Shown: piece by piece, positions 1 through 8,376 of the stretch
Position numbering within the stretch: the first letter of the stretch is position 1
Layout of the letters: each line of letters opens with the position of its first letter
DNA from: CAYPGJ01 sp964638515
GTDB lineage: Bacteria > Planctomycetota > Phycisphaerae > Phycisphaerales > UBA1924
NCBI GenBank assembly: GCA_964638515.1
Contig: CAZWZL010000040.1
Location: 1-22,970 of the forward strand
Direction: 5' to 3'
Length of the DNA: 22,970 nucleotides
The notes under the pieces: generated by a model
The model's input: the letters and a program-made list of their open reading frames with translations, nothing else
Told to the model about the DNA's origin: nothing
Database searches by the model: none
Translations under genes and position numbers: made by a program

Positions 1-2
1 CC

Positions 3-1400
3 ATGCTCCCCCGCCTCGGCGCCCGCATCGCCGCCATCTTCCGCGCCACCGCCCCCGACCCCTTCGTCCTCGCCATCCTCCTCTCCGCAATCACCTTCCT
101 CCTCGCCTGGACACACCTCGGCCCAACCGCGCCCAACGCCACATCACTCATCACCGCATGGCAGTCCGGCCTCTGGGACCTCCTCGCCTTCGCCATGCAG
201 ATGTGCCTCATCCTCGTGACCGGACACGCCCTCGCATCAACACGCCCCGTCACATTCCTTCTTCGTGGCCTCGTCAACATCCCGCGCACCGCGCGACAGG
301 CCGTGTGGCTCACCGCGACCGCCGCCATGGCCGCCGCCCTTCTCAACTGGGGACTCGGGCTCATCGTCGGCGCCATCCTCGCGCGCAACATGCACGAGGC
401 CCTCGCCCGCCGCGCCGCCGAAGGTCGGCCCCGCTGCACCGTCCCCCCCGGCCTCCTGCCCGCCGCCGGCTACACCGGCCTCATGTGCTGGCACGGCGGG
501 CTCTCCGGCTCCGCCCCCCTCGCCGCCGCAGACCCCCAGGCCCTCGCCTCACTCCTCGGCCCCGACCTCTACGCGCGCCTCGGCGGCCCCATCCCGATCT
601 CCCAAACACTCCTCACGCCAACCAACCTGCTCATCTCCGGCGGACTCCTCCTCTTCACTCCCATCCTCCTCGCGCTCCTCTGCCCAGCATCAAGCTCCCG
701 CTCCGACGCAACGCCGCTCCCATCCCCCCCACAACCCGCGCCGCCCCTCGACCCCACCGACCGCCCCGGCCGATTCCCCAACTTCCTCGAACAATCGCCC
801 CTCACCATCCTCCTACTCGTCATCCCCATGGCCATCTATCTCCTCTGGCAGTTCCGCGACAAAGGCTGGAACGCCCTCGACCTCAACACCGTCAATCTCG
901 CCCTCCTCGCCCTCGGCCTCGCTCTCCATGCCTCCGCCGCGCGATACGCCGCCGCGATCGACGACGCCGTCAAAGGCTGCGGCGCCATCCTCATCCAGTT
1001 CCCGCTCTACGCCGGCATCATCGCGATGCTCAAGTTCTCCGGACTCATCGACGCCCTCTCCAACGAGTTCGTCGCGCTCTCCAGCGCCAACGCGCCGGCC
1101 CTCCGAGTCCTCCTCTTCGCCTCCGCCGCGATCGTCAATCTGTTCGTCCCCTCCGGCGGCGGCCAATGGGCCGTGCAGGGCCCCATCGCTATCCAGGCCG
1201 CGCTCGACGCCGGCGCCGACCCCGCCCGCCTCGTCCTCGCCGTCGCCTACGGCGATCAGCTCACCAACATGATCCAGCCCTTCTGGGCCCTCCCGCTCCT
1301 GGCCATCACCCGCGCCCGCGCACGCGACATCGTGGGCTACACCGCCATCGCCATGATCGCCGGCCTCCTCTGGTGCGCGCTCTGTCTTGCGCTTCTCTAA
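3..1400 (+). CDS. atoE: Short-chain fatty acid transporter, AtoE family
   Basis: Integral inner-membrane permease of the AtoE/SCFA_trans family, which takes up short-chain fatty acids such as acetoacetate or butyrate. The 465 residues match the family's usual length and align by memory with E. coli AtoE from the first residues: an N-terminal DPF segment (residues 19-21), the LLAFAMQM..LVTGHALAS segment near 60-80, the LNWGLGLIVGA segment near 114-124, the LIQFPLYAGI segment near 335-344 and the VPSGGGQWAVQGP signature near 385-397. About ten hydrophobic segments are visible. The ATG two bases from the window edge fits the family N-terminus, but its ribosome binding site lies outside. No ato pathway enzymes are present here. 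The next gene is 94 bases downstream with its own promoter, so there is no sign of an operon. Substrate specificity is inferred from the family only. Confidence 0.92.
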   Translation: MLPRLGARIAAIFRATAPDPFVLAILLSAITFLLAWTHLGPTAPNATSLITAWQSGLWDLLAFAMQMCLILVTGHALASTRPVTFLLRGLVNIPRTARQAVWLTATAAMAAALLNWGLGLIVGAILARNMHEALARRAAEGRPRCTVPPGLLPAAGYTGLMCWHGGLSGSAPLAAADPQALASLLGPDLYARLGGPIPISQTLLTPTNLLISGGLLLFTPILLALLCPASSSRSDATPLPSPPQPAPPLDPTDRPGRFPNFLEQSPLTILLLVIPMAIYLLWQFRDKGWNALDLNTVNLALLALGLALHASAARYAAAIDDAVKGCGAILIQFPLYAGIIAMLKFSGLIDALSNEFVALSSANAPALRVLLFASAAIVNLFVPSGGGQWAVQGPIAIQAALDAGADPARLVLAVAYGDQLTNMIQPFWALPLLAITRARARDIVGYTAIAMIAGLLWCALCLALL

Positions 1401-1459
1401 CACGCCGCGCCGCGCACGCCGATAATCTCTCCTTCTTCCCCCTTCCCCCACCCCGCCCC

Positions 1460-1487
1460 TTGTCCCGACGCCAAAACACCGGACAAT
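1460..1487 (+). promoter_or_regulatory. Sigma70-type promoter of the GH57 gene
   Basis: TTGTCC (1460-1465) and GACAAT (1482-1487) are separated by 16 bases and lie just upstream of the ATG at 1495. The start site predicted from the -10 box falls at or within a base or two of that ATG. No Shine-Dalgarno sequence is present, so the mRNA is probably leaderless. Confidence 0.5.
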
Positions 1488-1494
1488 CACACGC

Positions 1495-2859
1495 ATGGCC
1501 ACCGTCGTCTTCTACTTCCAGGTCCACCAGCCCTACCGGCTCCGCAAGTACACCGTCTTCGATCAGGACCCCTTCTACTTCCACGACGCCAACAACGCCG
1601 AGATCCTCCGAAAAGTCGCGCACAAGTGCTATCGCCCCGCCACCAACCTCATCCTCGACCTCGTCAAGCGCCACGAGGGCCGGTTCCGCGTTTCCTACGC
1701 CATCACCGGCGTCTGCCTCGATCAGCTCGAGGCCTGGGCCCCCGACGTCATCGACACCTTCAAGCAACTCGCCGACACCGGCTGCTGTGAGTTCCTCGCC
1801 GAGACCTACCACCACTCCCTCTCCTTCCTCTACTCGCGCGACGAGTTCCGCGAGCAGGTCAACCTCCACTCCCAACGCATCCGCGATCTCTTCGGCCAGA
1901 CCCCCACCGTCTTCCGCAACACCGAGCTCATCTACTCCAACGACCTCGCACGCTATCTCGCGGAGTGGAAAGACGACGACGGCAAGCCCCGCTTCAAGGG
2001 CGCCATCGCCGAAGGCGTCGACTGGCTCCTCGCCTTCCGCAAGCCCACCTACCTCTATCGCCCGCCGTTCCCCCCCGTCGCCGCGCGCCACAACAAGCCC
2101 TTCTCACTCCTGCTCAAGCACTACCGCCTCTCCGACGACGTCGCGTTCCGCTTCTCCAATCGCGGCTGGTCCGAGTGGCCGCTCACCGCCGAAAAATTCG
2201 CCAAGTGGGTCAACAACATCAACGGCGACGGCTACCTCTGCAACCTCTTCATGGACTACGAAACCTTCGGCGAGCACCAGTGGGCCGAGACCGGCATCTT
2301 CCCCTTCCTGAGCGCCCTCCCCGAGAAGATCTTCGACGTCAACCCCGGCCACAACCACTTCGCCACCCCCTCTGAAGTCCTCGACCAGTTCGAGCCCGTC
2401 GGCGAGTACGACGCGCCGAACCTCACCTCCTGGGCCGACACCGAGCGAGACCTCTCCGCATGGCTCGGCAACGCCATGCAGCAGTCCGCCCTCAAGGAGT
2501 GCTTCTCCCTCGAAGCGCCCATCAAGGCCGCCACCGCCGCCGCGATGCGCGCCGACGACGATCGCGCCCGCGAAGACGCTCGCTACCTCCTGGCCGACTG
2601 GCGCAAGCTCACCACCTCCGACCACTTCTACTATATGTGCACCAAGTACTTCGCCGACGGCGACGTCCACAAGTACTTCAACCCCTACGACTCCCCCTAC
2701 GACTCCTACATCAACTACATGAACGTCCTCGACAACCTCCGACAGCGCCTCGACGCCGTCCGCGCATCAGCCCCCGCCCCGGATCCCGCGCCGCAATCAC
2801 CCGACGGTGCGCGCCCCGACGTCAAAACCGTCGAACGCCGGCCCATCCGCGCACGCTGA
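1495..2859 (+). CDS. Glycoside hydrolase family 57 alpha-amylase-type enzyme
   Basis: Retaining alpha-glucan hydrolase or transferase of family GH57, of the subgroup typified by the archaeal MJ1611 amylase. The conserved regions are visible in order: HQP at 11-13, the AETYHHSL segment at 102-109, FRNTEL with the predicted nucleophile E144, MDYETFGEHQ with the predicted acid/base D254, and SDHFYYM at 375-381. There is no signal peptide, so it should act on cytoplasmic glycogen-like glucan. At 454 residues it is close to the size of catalytic-only members. The last 35 residues are Pro/Ala-rich and look disordered. The start is fixed by the family N-terminus (the HQP motif lies within the first 15 residues) and by the promoter directly upstream. 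It converges with the VCBS-repeat gene, with only 9 bases between the two stop codons. Exact specificity cannot be read from sequence. Confidence 0.92.
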   Translation: MATVVFYFQVHQPYRLRKYTVFDQDPFYFHDANNAEILRKVAHKCYRPATNLILDLVKRHEGRFRVSYAITGVCLDQLEAWAPDVIDTFKQLADTGCCEFLAETYHHSLSFLYSRDEFREQVNLHSQRIRDLFGQTPTVFRNTELIYSNDLARYLAEWKDDDGKPRFKGAIAEGVDWLLAFRKPTYLYRPPFPPVAARHNKPFSLLLKHYRLSDDVAFRFSNRGWSEWPLTAEKFAKWVNNINGDGYLCNLFMDYETFGEHQWAETGIFPFLSALPEKIFDVNPGHNHFATPSEVLDQFEPVGEYDAPNLTSWADTERDLSAWLGNAMQQSALKECFSLEAPIKAATAAAMRADDDRAREDARYLLADWRKLTTSDHFYYMCTKYFADGDVHKYFNPYDSPYDSYINYMNVLDNLRQRLDAVRASAPAPDPAPQSPDGARPDVKTVERRPIRAR

Positions 2860-2868
2860 GCCCGCCCC

Positions 2869-5196
2869 TCACTTCCCCGTCATCTGCGGGTACACCAGCA
2901 CCCGGTCGTGCGCCAGCAGCACCAGGTCCGCCGCGCCGTCCCCCGTCACGTCCTCGATCACGCCCATGCTCGGCTCGAACTCCCGCGGCTCGCCCCCCTG
3001 GAACAGCCGGGACTGGAACACCTCGAACTCCGTTGCCGAGTGCAGCTTCCGCGCCGCGCTCAGCGTGAACACCTGGCACATCTGCTCCTTGGCGTCCAGC
3101 ACCGCGATGTCCGTGTACCCGTCCCCGTTCAGATCGCCCACGATCATCTCGTGCTCCAGCCGGGTCTCGGCGTCCGAACGCCACGACTCGAACTCCTTGA
3201 GCGCGCGCCGCTGCCCCGACAGCCGCACCACCCCGAACGCCTCGTCCGAAAGGCACAGCAGCCCCGCGCGCCCGTCGCCCGCAAACGCCCCCGCGTAGAT
3301 CGCCTTCGGATCAAACCCCGTCAGCCGAACCCGATCGACAATCACCCACGAGCCCCCCGCGCCGCGCTCCATCATCACCAGCCGCTTGCTGCCCTTGTCC
3401 GACGCGACGATCCGCGCCCGCCCGTCCTCCTCCAGCACCGCCAATCCGACGAACTGCGTCGACGAATCGCTCTCCGTCACCTGCGCCACCACACGCCAAC
3501 CCGACTTCGCGTCGAACGCCGCCGCGCGAACGAAGTTCTTGTCCGCGATCAGCAGCTCCGCCTCGCCGTCCCCGTCCGCGTCGAACAACGCGGTGTTGTC
3601 CGGCCCCGCGCTCTGCACCAGCCCGAACTGCGGCATCGTCTTGTCGATCAGCACACGACGCTCTTCCGGTGAGTCCACCCCGCGCACCATCACCATCGGC
3701 TCGCCCGGCGTGAACAGCATCAGGTCCGTCCACCCGTCGTGATCCACGTCCGCGCTCAACATCGACCGCGGCGGACGATTCACCCCCTCCAGCGCCACCG
3801 TCGTCACCTCGCCGCCGCCCGGCCGATGCACCTCCAGCGTGTGCTCCCGCCGGTTCTGCACCACCACCGCGAGCGCCGGGCCGTCGTTCAGCGTCATGTG
3901 CCCGATCGCCACCGGCGATGCCCCCGCCGTCGCCAACGTCACCGGCTGCGGAAAGCCCAATCGGCCGTGCTCGTACGACGCGATGCCGACCGCCTTCTCC
4001 TCCTCACTCAGCACAAACACGCGGTTCGCGCCCGAGGCGTCCCACGCCCCGGCCGCCAGAGCCTTCGGCGCCTTCAGTGAACTGAACCGCTCGCCACGCC
4101 CCAGCCCGATGCCGCCCAGCTGACGGTGCAGCACCAGCGCGTTCCCCTTCACATCCCCGGCCAGCACGTCCGCCCGACCGTCCCCGTCGATGTCCGCCAC
4201 GATCACCGCCCGGTCCTTCGTCTCCTCATCCTCAAACGCCGTCACCTCGGCCTGCGCCTCCCGCTCCCCGCCGGCCGACGACGCGCTCTCGATCGCCTCC
4301 TCCACCAGATCAAACAACACCATCCTGCGGCTCGACCGCTCGATCACCCCGATCGCCGCCGCGCTCCGCCCGCCCGTGCGAATGGCGTCCGCCTCGCGCA
4401 ACGACGGCATCTCAAACCGCAACTCCGGCCCCAGCGCGCCGCGCTTGCCCGAGCCGCCCTCACTCCCCTGCAACCACACGCGCAGCGGCGCCGCGTCGTC
4501 CGGCGCAACCGCCATCACGTCAACCAGCCCGTTCCCGTCGTAGTCCTCCACGAACATGGCCACCGCCTGCTGCTGCGCACTCCCGCCGCCAAGCCGCGTC
4601 GGCTCGCCCAGACGCCCGCCCCCCAGCACCGGGAACACCTGCACACGCCCGCCCGCGATCGCCAGAACCTCAGCCCGCTCATCGCCCGTCACATCCGCGA
4701 TCACCAGCGAATCGCGCCCGGCGCTGAGGCCCGTCACACGCCGACGCGTCATCACCGAAAACTCCCCCGCCACGCCCTGCTTCAGCACCACCAATTCTCC
4801 CGGCTGTCCCGCATACACGATGTCCACGCGCCCATCACCATCCATGTCCGCCACCCGGACCCCCCCCACACGCGCCGACACGCCGATCTCACGACGCTCG
4901 AACCAACGGCTGTGCGGCAACTCGTTCACACGCCCGCGCGCCGCGGCCTCCTCCTCACTCAACGGCTTCGCGCGCTGCACATGCGCCTCAATCCGACTCT
5001 TGCGGTTGTTCACCACCACAAGATCCTTCAGCCCGTCCCCGTTGATGTCCGCGGCCAGCAGCGGCCCGCAACCCGGGTCCACCACCACGATCCGCATCGG
5101 ATCAAACCCGAAGTACCGACCCAGACTCACCCCAGGCTGCGCCGACGCCGACCCCACACACGCACCGCACACCACCGCCATCCACGTCCGACGCAT
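2869..5196 (-). CDS. Secreted VCBS/FG-GAP repeat protein
   Basis: Exported protein of 775 residues built from integrin-alpha-like beta-propeller repeats. A signal peptide (MRRTWMAVVCGACVGSASA) precedes the repeats. Nine calcium-binding-loop motifs of the DxDGDGxxD type start near residues 50, 117, 168, 218, 335, 483, 539, 688 and 749. Most are intact (e.g. DINGDGLKD, DMDGDGRVD, DLNGDGYTD). Two are degenerate (DVTGDERAE, DVDHDGWTD). I chose the start at 5196 rather than an in-frame ATG 45 bases upstream because GGAAGGAG lies just before it and the signal peptide begins there. Such proteins usually sit outside the cell or in the periplasm and bind calcium; no enzymatic domain is visible. It is divergent from the protease gene at 5305 across 108 bases, where promoters for both must lie. 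Confidence 0.87.
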   Translation of the reverse strand: MRRTWMAVVCGACVGSASAQPGVSLGRYFGFDPMRIVVVDPGCGPLLAADINGDGLKDLVVVNNRKSRIEAHVQRAKPLSEEEAAARGRVNELPHSRWFERREIGVSARVGGVRVADMDGDGRVDIVYAGQPGELVVLKQGVAGEFSVMTRRRVTGLSAGRDSLVIADVTGDERAEVLAIAGGRVQVFPVLGGGRLGEPTRLGGGSAQQQAVAMFVEDYDGNGLVDVMAVAPDDAAPLRVWLQGSEGGSGKRGALGPELRFEMPSLREADAIRTGGRSAAAIGVIERSSRRMVLFDLVEEAIESASSAGGEREAQAEVTAFEDEETKDRAVIVADIDGDGRADVLAGDVKGNALVLHRQLGGIGLGRGERFSSLKAPKALAAGAWDASGANRVFVLSEEEKAVGIASYEHGRLGFPQPVTLATAGASPVAIGHMTLNDGPALAVVVQNRREHTLEVHRPGGGEVTTVALEGVNRPPRSMLSADVDHDGWTDLMLFTPGEPMVMVRGVDSPEERRVLIDKTMPQFGLVQSAGPDNTALFDADGDGEAELLIADKNFVRAAAFDAKSGWRVVAQVTESDSSTQFVGLAVLEEDGRARIVASDKGSKRLVMMERGAGGSWVIVDRVRLTGFDPKAIYAGAFAGDGRAGLLCLSDEAFGVVRLSGQRRALKEFESWRSDAETRLEHEMIVGDLNGDGYTDIAVLDAKEQMCQVFTLSAARKLHSATEFEVFQSRLFQGGEPREFEPSMGVIEDVTGDGAADLVLLAHDRVLVYPQMTGK

Positions 5197-5304
5197 GCCC
5201 GACTCCTTCCGTCCGAATCGCCGCTCCAGATCCCCGAACAACTCCGTGCCTACGAGCCGGATACTCTACCGTTCACCCCAGACCATCCGTCACCGGGAAA
5301 TCCC

Positions 5305-6327
5305 ATGCCCTCCACCATCCTCGCGCCGTTCCTCACAGCCTCCCTCCTGCTCGTCGCGCCGACACAGCCCGACGCTCCGACGCCCACCGACACCACCGCC
5401 GTCGCGCCGGCCCCCGAACACGTCGACACCGACACCATCCGGTTCACCGACGGTCGTGTCGTCAGCGCGCCCATCCTCAAGGAAACATCCGACGCCGTGT
5501 GGCTCGACATGGGCTTCGACGTCCTCAAGGTCCCCCGATCACTCATCGAATCCATCGAGCGCGCCAACCCCGACGACGCGCCCGCCGCATCCGCCGACGC
5601 CGAGCGGCTCTACGCCACCGCGCGCAACCTCCCCGAGCGCAGCGCGCGCGAACAGGCCGAGCGATTCGGCGAAGCCGTCGTCCTCATCTCCACACCCTCC
5701 GGGCTCGGCTCCGGATTCCTCATCCACCCCGACGGCTACGCCGTCACCAACGCCCACGTCATCCAGGGAGAAACCCGCGTCAAGTGCACCGTCTTCCAGC
5801 AGGGCAAAGCCGACTTCCAGCGCCTCGTCATCGACGACGCGCGCATCCTCGCCGTCAATAACCACCTCGACCTCGCGCTCATCAAGCTCGATCACCCCGA
5901 CAAGTCCCCGTTCCACACCGTCTACGTCTCCGCCGATGACTCGCTCGCCGTCGGCGAGAACGTCTTCGCCATCGGCGCACCGCTCGGGCTCGAACGAACA
6001 CTCTCCCGAGGCGTCATCGCAACCACACTCCGGAACTTCGAGGGCGTCACCTACATCCAGACCACCGCGCAGATCAACCCCGGAAACTCCGGCGGCCCGC
6101 TCTTCAACGACCGCGGCGAAGTCATCGGCGTCTGCAACATGAAGATCCCCTTCGGCGAAGGCCTGGGCTTCGCCATCCCGGCCCGTTACCTCCGCGATTT
6201 CCTCCGAAACCGCGAAGCCTTCGCCTACGACAAGGACAACCCCAACTCCGGATACTCCTACAACCAACCCCCGCCGCGCGAAGAGTTCACCATCCCACCG
6301 GTTCTCGACGACGCGTCAGCCCACTGA
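5305..6327 (+). CDS. Secreted trypsin-like serine protease (S1C) without PDZ domain
   Basis: Protease-like protein of 340 residues with a hydrophobic N-terminus (signal peptide or anchor, residues 1-18). A short beta-rich segment follows (about 42-88, beginning DTIRFTDGRVV) and then an HtrA-type trypsin fold. The catalytic triad is visible: H151 in TNAHVIQG, D189 in HLDLALIKLD and S262 in NPGNSGGPLF. The usual C-terminal PDZ domains of HtrA are absent; the protein ends in a short Pro-rich tail. The reading frame stays open far upstream, but that is antisense to the VCBS gene. The ATG at 5305 starts the hydrophobic segment and has only a weak GGGA upstream. The DUF3352-like gene follows after 45 bases and may be co-transcribed. 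A second protease (HtrA) lies at 8377. The natural substrate is unknown. Confidence 0.88.
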   Translation: MPSTILAPFLTASLLLVAPTQPDAPTPTDTTAVAPAPEHVDTDTIRFTDGRVVSAPILKETSDAVWLDMGFDVLKVPRSLIESIERANPDDAPAASADAERLYATARNLPERSAREQAERFGEAVVLISTPSGLGSGFLIHPDGYAVTNAHVIQGETRVKCTVFQQGKADFQRLVIDDARILAVNNHLDLALIKLDHPDKSPFHTVYVSADDSLAVGENVFAIGAPLGLERTLSRGVIATTLRNFEGVTYIQTTAQINPGNSGGPLFNDRGEVIGVCNMKIPFGEGLGFAIPARYLRDFLRNREAFAYDKDNPNSGYSYNQPPPREEFTIPPVLDDASAH

Positions 6328-6372
6328 GCCGGCGCCTCGGCGCCTACCCCCCGTTCACCCCCGGAGTCCCCC

Positions 6373-8235
6373 ATGCGCCTTCGTCTCACCGCCGCGCTGC
6401 TCGCCTTCACCAGCATCGCCCACCTCGTCAACGCCGGGCCGACCATCGCAAGCCTCGCGCCGCGCCATGCCTTCGCCATCATCTCCTGCGATAACGCCGC
6501 CGAGACCATCGGCGCGCTCAAGCGGTCCTCCCTCACCGATCTCTGGAACGACAAGCAGATTCGCGCGTACCTCCGATCCCTCGCCGGCGACTCCGTGGCC
6601 GAACTCCTCGAGCCATGGGAGGACATCGGCGTCTCCCCCGACGACCTCCAGCCTCCCAGCGCGGCCTTCGGCGCCGCCCTCTTTCTGTCACCCGAAGACG
6701 CGCTCCCCGCGGGCGCCGAACACGCCGACGAAGGCGATCAGCCACAGGCCCTGCTCTTCGCGGATTACTCCGGCGCGCCCGACGGCGCCGCCGCCACCAT
6801 CGACGACGCCATCGAACGCCTCGTCAAGAAGGCCGTCTCCGACGAAACCGCCGCCGCCGATCTCCTCGAGTACGACGGACACGAGATCACGCGCCTCACG
6901 TTCAAGCGAGATGCGCCGAAGGAACCCGAACCGTTCCCCGGCGAAGAAGGCGACGATCAGGACGTCTTTCCCACCAAACGCGACGCCGATGGGCCCTCCG
7001 TTCCCTCCGTCCTCCTCATCACACGCGTCGGCGACGTGTTCTTCGCCTCCTCGCACCTCGACACCCTCCACGACGCGATCGATCGGCTCGCCGGAAAGGA
7101 CCTGGGCGAAGCCGCGGACGATCATCCTGAATTCCTCGCGGCCCTCGACATGCTCGGCAACCGCGCCGACCAGCACGCCTACGCCGTCTTCCACGTCGCG
7201 CCACTGTTCGACATGCTGCGCGACGCGATCACCGGCGACCCCTACTCCCCGCTCGCCTCGCTCGAACTCCCGTTGGCCCTCAGCGGCATCGACAAGGTCA
7301 AATCCGTGGCGGGCGCTGTTCGTTTCGACTCGCCCGACGCAGCCGCCCAGTACACAGCCGTCGTGCGAGCCCCGGAGAAATCCGGCCTCATCGCCCTGCT
7401 GAACGCCGCGCCCGCGCCATTCTCGCCCCCCTCCTTCGTCTCGCCCGACGCCGCGAACGTCTATTCCATCCGGCTCGACTTCGCCAACCTCGTGCCGACG
7501 CTGCGCACCGCATTCAGCAACCTGCCCGACGACATGCGCGAAGAAGCCGCGCCGTTCCTCGAAGAAATGCTCAACACGGTCGGCGCGGTAACCGGTTCGC
7601 TCGCCTCCGAAGCCCACATCATCACCCGCATCGCGCAGCCCTACTCCGCCACCAGCCGATCCATGCTCTTTGCCGTCGCCGTGAAGGACCCGCAGCCCAT
7701 CATCCAAACACTCTCCGCCCTGGCGCAAGGCTTCCTGGGATTCACGCCGCGGGACTATCTCGGCCACCAGCTCTGGGAATCCGAGATGCCCATCGGCGGG
7801 GGCATGGCGTTCTCCGTCGGCGCTGGGTGGCTCTTCTCAGGAACCACCGCGGCCGTCGAAGACGCGCTCCGTGAAGCCTCCAACCCCGACCGCCCCAAGC
7901 TCGCCGACGATGAAGCGTTCCGAGCGTCGACCCGCGCCATCTCCGGCCCGGCCGTCATGCACTCCTGGTCACGCCTCCGCCCGACTCTCCAATACTCCGC
8001 GTGGTCCGCGGAGAACTTCGACAAGATCCTCGAAGAACAGGTCCGCGCGTTCGGGCTCGATCCGGACCAGGAGCGGGAGTACCTCGAGATGATGCGCGAG
8101 AGCGCGCCGCCGAGCGCGCGCGTTCCCGTTCCCGCCGAGGCCATCCTCCGCCACATGGGCGACATCGTCGGAGACCTGCGCGCCACCCCCGAAGGATTCG
8201 TCTCGCGAGGACTCTTCCTGCGCTCGCCCCGTTGA
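6373..8235 (+). CDS. Secreted DUF3352-like protein of unknown function
   Basis: Exported protein of 620 residues. A signal peptide (MRLRLTAALLAFTSIAHLVNA) is followed by a segment beginning SLAPRHAFAIISCDNAAETI. This resembles the large planctomycete secreted proteins grouped near DUF3352, in which a 'the model state cannot hide' type beta-alpha core repeats. I recognise that resemblance from general pattern only, not from a defined motif. The body alternates acidic helical stretches (about 110-210) with beta-rich parts. No catalytic motif, transmembrane segment or Cys pair stands out. The start is supported by GGAG in CCCCGGAGTCCCCC before the ATG. It lies 45 bases after the S1C protease in the same direction, so the two are probably one transcription unit. 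I do not know its function. Confidence 0.85.
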   Translation: MRLRLTAALLAFTSIAHLVNAGPTIASLAPRHAFAIISCDNAAETIGALKRSSLTDLWNDKQIRAYLRSLAGDSVAELLEPWEDIGVSPDDLQPPSAAFGAALFLSPEDALPAGAEHADEGDQPQALLFADYSGAPDGAAATIDDAIERLVKKAVSDETAAADLLEYDGHEITRLTFKRDAPKEPEPFPGEEGDDQDVFPTKRDADGPSVPSVLLITRVGDVFFASSHLDTLHDAIDRLAGKDLGEAADDHPEFLAALDMLGNRADQHAYAVFHVAPLFDMLRDAITGDPYSPLASLELPLALSGIDKVKSVAGAVRFDSPDAAAQYTAVVRAPEKSGLIALLNAAPAPFSPPSFVSPDAANVYSIRLDFANLVPTLRTAFSNLPDDMREEAAPFLEEMLNTVGAVTGSLASEAHIITRIAQPYSATSRSMLFAVAVKDPQPIIQTLSALAQGFLGFTPRDYLGHQLWESEMPIGGGMAFSVGAGWLFSGTTAAVEDALREASNPDRPKLADDEAFRASTRAISGPAVMHSWSRLRPTLQYSAWSAENFDKILEEQVRAFGLDPDQEREYLEMMRESAPPSARVPVPAEAILRHMGDIVGDLRATPEGFVSRGLFLRSPR

Positions 8236-8305
8236 ACCGCAAAACGGCGCACAAACAACGTTACTGAAGCCTCTCAGCGAACATTGGGCGCCCCTCTCCA
8301 CTCAC

Positions 8306-8338
8306 AAAAAAGCAGGGCGCCATCTGTGGACGGCGCCC
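8306..8338 (-). terminator. Rho-independent terminator of htrA
   Basis: Read on the minus strand, a 7-bp stem GGGCGCC/GGCGCCC (8332-8338 with 8315-8321, 10-base loop) is followed by TGC and six T (8306-8311). It lies about 40 bases after the htrA stop codon and ends that transcript. Confidence 0.8.
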
Positions 8339-8376
8339 CGCTGGAGGAGAGAGAGAGATCGACCCAATCGTACCGG

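Noticed and set aside
158..2311. Long plus-strand frame overlapping atoE and the GH57 gene
   Set aside because: Arg/Pro-rich translation with no domain; atoE and GH57 in other frames have clear families.
4126..5304. Open frame continuing upstream of the S1C protease
   Set aside because: It is antisense to the VCBS gene, Arg/His/Pro-rich as expected for a GC-rich shadow frame, and the hydrophobic N-terminus begins at 5305.
8342..8359. GA-rich run as a simple-sequence repeat
   Set aside because: Only a few GA units just after the htrA terminator; no evidence of function.
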